From a bacterium (GTDB lineage Bacteria; Electryoneota; Electryoneia; Electryoneales; Electryoneaceae): a stretch of 56,575 bases of DNA. Both the position numbers and the translations under genes were made by a program. The stretch is from positions 1 to 56,575 of the forward strand of contig JANQEY010000098.1 in the NCBI GenBank assembly GCA_028278125.1, read 5' to 3'. Shown one piece after another: positions 54,980-56,575 of the stretch. Numbering within the stretch: the first letter of the stretch is position 1; every line of letters starts with the position of its first letter. The notes beneath the pieces were generated by a model, which did not search any database, was not told the DNA's origin, and saw only the letters and a list, made by a program, of their open reading frames with translations.

Positions 54980-56575
54980 TTATTTAATCAACACCATTTT
55001 CTTCATATCAGAAAATTCTGGTGTATCAATCTTGTAGAAATACATCCCGCTCGCAAGATCTCTAGCGTTGAATGTTACCTCATGAAAACCAGGCGCCATT
55101 CTCTTATCTACGAGGTTGGCTACCTGTTGTCCAAGCGTATTGTAAACCGTCAGCCGCACATCCTGGGCTTTAACCAGGCTGAATCTGATATGGGTTGTTG
55201 GATTAAATGGATTAGGATAGGGTGCAAACAGCTTGAATTCAGAAGGTGGTTTTGAGGATGGTTCAAGCACCCATAACGGGTACTCATAACTCTGTCCGAA
55301 AGGTCCTCCCCATAAACCAATATCATTTCGGGTACCGTCAAGATCGTTATAGATTAATTCAGGATTACCAGCATCAATCAAAGGAGACGAATCGTACAAG
55401 TGAAATGCGGTATCCGCGAAAGCAGGATCTAAAAATAAATTTGTTGAATCTAACGGACAATCTACAGTCAAGGTGTCATTCTGCCAAAAGCAGTTATATT
55501 GCACGGAGAATTCTCTATTTCCACCTTCGTGATTAAAAATAGCAGCTGAACAACCCTGGAAAACATTATTGTAAATAACTGGGAAAAACTCGCCATTAGA
55601 ATTATCCCAAAATGAAACTGCATGATCATGATTGATAAAAACGTTGTTGCGTAAAGTATCATAAGGAGAAGTGGATACAACAGCTTTTTCGATTACCCTG
55701 TCACCGGCAATAAAGATGTTATTATCAACTACTAATGATGAATTATTAGATTCTGAACCGCCGACACCATAAAAGTAATTGTTTCTTATTAAACAACTAC
55801 TGTTATGATCCATAGAAATACCTTTTGCTCTATAAAAATATGAATTAATTATTGAAACGTTTGAATTAACTCCCATGATCCCCGATGAACCAAACGTTTC
55901 CATCTCCATATCAATAAAAAGACAACTGTCAATTGAAAGATTACTATCATTAATCCTCAGAAAGAGATAAGGATTGTCTTCCTCGGTGTAGAAAATACAA
56001 TTATCTATGCTCAGAGTTGAGGAGTCATTTGTTTCTATAGCAAAAGTTTCTGATTTGGAGAAAATTGAATTATTTATAAAGAGTTCGGTATGCGAATCCA
56101 ATTGCAGATTCTTATTGCCATATTTAAAAACGCAATATTCGATAAGATTAGTATTAACACTGTCGCATATGCACAATCCCCACCACCCACCATTAACCGC
56201 TTCATCTTCATCCATAGAAAACCGAATTGAATCTTCTTCTGTCCCTTCAGCGATCAGAGTGCCATAACAAGTTAACCTTAAACGGTAATCTTCGTATTCT
56301 TCGTACCTGAAAAGGAGTTCGCATCCCGGTTCAATTACCAGGCTGTCACCTGCAGGAACAATCAAATCATGAACGACATAATATGGAGACAATTCTGATG
56401 ATAGTGTCCCGCTGATTTCACCTTGAAGGATCGTGTAGTCTCTTACTTCAACCAGCACTTCAGAGGTATCTGTCTGGCCTAATTCATCCTCAACCCAGAC
56501 ACCAAAACTGAGTATCCCTTCATCATCCGGCAAGATTCCTTCTACAACAGCGCTGTCAGCTACCCAATCAAGATC
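54980..56575 (-). CDS. Secreted right-handed beta-helix protein with sorting domain, 5' end missing
   Basis: At least 531 residues; the frame stays open to the right edge (upstream codons read DLDWVADSAVVEGIL), so the start lies outside. The visible N-terminal part is an Ig/PKD-like unit (LSFGVWVEDELGQTDTSEVL). About 55-400 is a parallel beta-helix (NosD/pectate-lyase-like) with repeated Asn-rich turns: LIEYCVFKYGNKNLQLDSHT, SLIVDNNIF-type strands, YNNVFQGCSAAIFNHEG, then LFLDPAFAD and SSPLIDAGNPE. The end is a sorting domain: YPNPFNPTTHIRFSLVKAQD, GQQVANLVD, SGMYFYKIDT, MKKMVLIK. A surface or extracellular polysaccharide-binding or -acting protein is plausible; no catalytic site was identified. 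Confidence 0.87.
   Translation of the reverse strand, partial: DLDWVADSAVVEGILPDDEGILSFGVWVEDELGQTDTSEVLVEVRDYTILQGEISGTLSSELSPYYVVHDLIVPAGDSLVIEPGCELLFRYEEYEDYRLRLTCYGTLIAEGTEEDSIRFSMDEDEAVNGGWWGLCICDSVNTNLIEYCVFKYGNKNLQLDSHTELFINNSIFSKSETFAIETNDSSTLSIDNCIFYTEEDNPYLFLRINDSNLSIDSCLFIDMEMETFGSSGIMGVNSNVSIINSYFYRAKGISMDHNSSCLIRNNYFYGVGGSESNNSSLVVDNNIFIAGDRVIEKAVVSTSPYDTLRNNVFINHDHAVSFWDNSNGEFFPVIYNNVFQGCSAAIFNHEGGNREFSVQYNCFWQNDTLTVDCPLDSTNLFLDPAFADTAFHLYDSSPLIDAGNPELIYNDLDGTRNDIGLWGGPFGQSYEYPLWVLEPSSKPPSEFKLFAPYPNPFNPTTHIRFSLVKAQDVRLTVYNTLGQQVANLVDKRMAPGFHEVTFNARDLASGMYFYKIDTPEFSDMKKMVLIK

Overview
The window looks like a chromosomal piece of a Gram-negative, flagellated bacterium of the FCB superphylum (Calditrichota, Marinimicrobia, Zixibacteria or a related candidate lineage; the sequence alone does not settle which). 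The evidence is: several secreted proteins that end in a type IX-style C-terminal sorting domain (NPFN...GQ.V...G.YF......LIK), FG-GAP/VCBS surface proteins, a dipeptidyl-peptidase III with the short HEXXH zinc motif described from Caldithrix, ADP-heptose (LPS core) genes, and minimal flagellins behind sigma-28 type promoters. Most of the window is ordinary housekeeping DNA with genes tightly packed on the minus strand. Accessory, repeat-rich DNA lies at the left edge, at 29.2-32.0 kb and from 46 kb to the right edge.

Layout. 1-700: 5' part of an FG-GAP secreted protein and a repeat-bearing spacer. 703-8152 (minus): a lysine/diaminopimelate and nitrogen block (ychF-like GTPase, glnB, glnA, dapA, dapB, lysC, SpoIID/SPOR wall protein). 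8246-13074 (minus): the classic ffh-rpsP-khpA-rimM-trmD-rplS translation block; S16 carries a Lys/Glu/Ala-rich tail of about 180 residues. 13123-18281 (minus): the split heptose genes rfaE1 and rfaE2, tRNA-Val(CAC), a large-type SRP RNA, tRNA-Ala(CGC), lepB and lepA, so SRP RNA, Ffh and signal peptidase I lie within 5 kb of each other. 18489-24360 (plus): PAS/GAF histidine kinase, cyclase-family hydrolase, diaminopropionate ammonia-lyase-like enzyme and acyl-CoA synthetase. 24414-29186 (minus): membrane protein, CsgG-domain/beta-barrel fusion and lutABC. 29.2-32.0 kb: dense palindromic repeats around an FG-GAP secreted protein, one copy lying in frame inside its sorting signal. 32047-42593 (mostly minus): ugd; eno-ftsB-methyltransferase; DUF92-M1 peptidase-DUF2007; a plus-strand secreted Cys-rich metal-binding protein; CYTH protein and M49 peptidase. 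43163-46118 (plus): two paralogous flagellins, each with its own sigma-28 promoter, a similar 3'-UTR and a terminator. 46141-56575 (minus): three surface proteins (FN3/YVTN propeller lipoprotein, a 2444-residue FG-GAP/FN3 protein, and a right-handed beta-helix protein cut by the window edge).

No phage, plasmid, transposase, CRISPR or classical defence genes were seen. The most unusual signals are: (1) a family of GGGTGGCCC-headed palindromes whose stems differ by paired changes and one copy of which has become coding sequence in a sorting domain; (2) an exact 306-bp periodicity over five modules of the giant surface protein; (3) a shared structured 3'-UTR block after both flagellin genes; (4) the S16 tail with an internal 51-codon duplication; (5) a YchF-like protein with a divergent G domain and a conserved YchF C-terminus; (6) the CsgG-domain/outer-membrane-barrel fusion.
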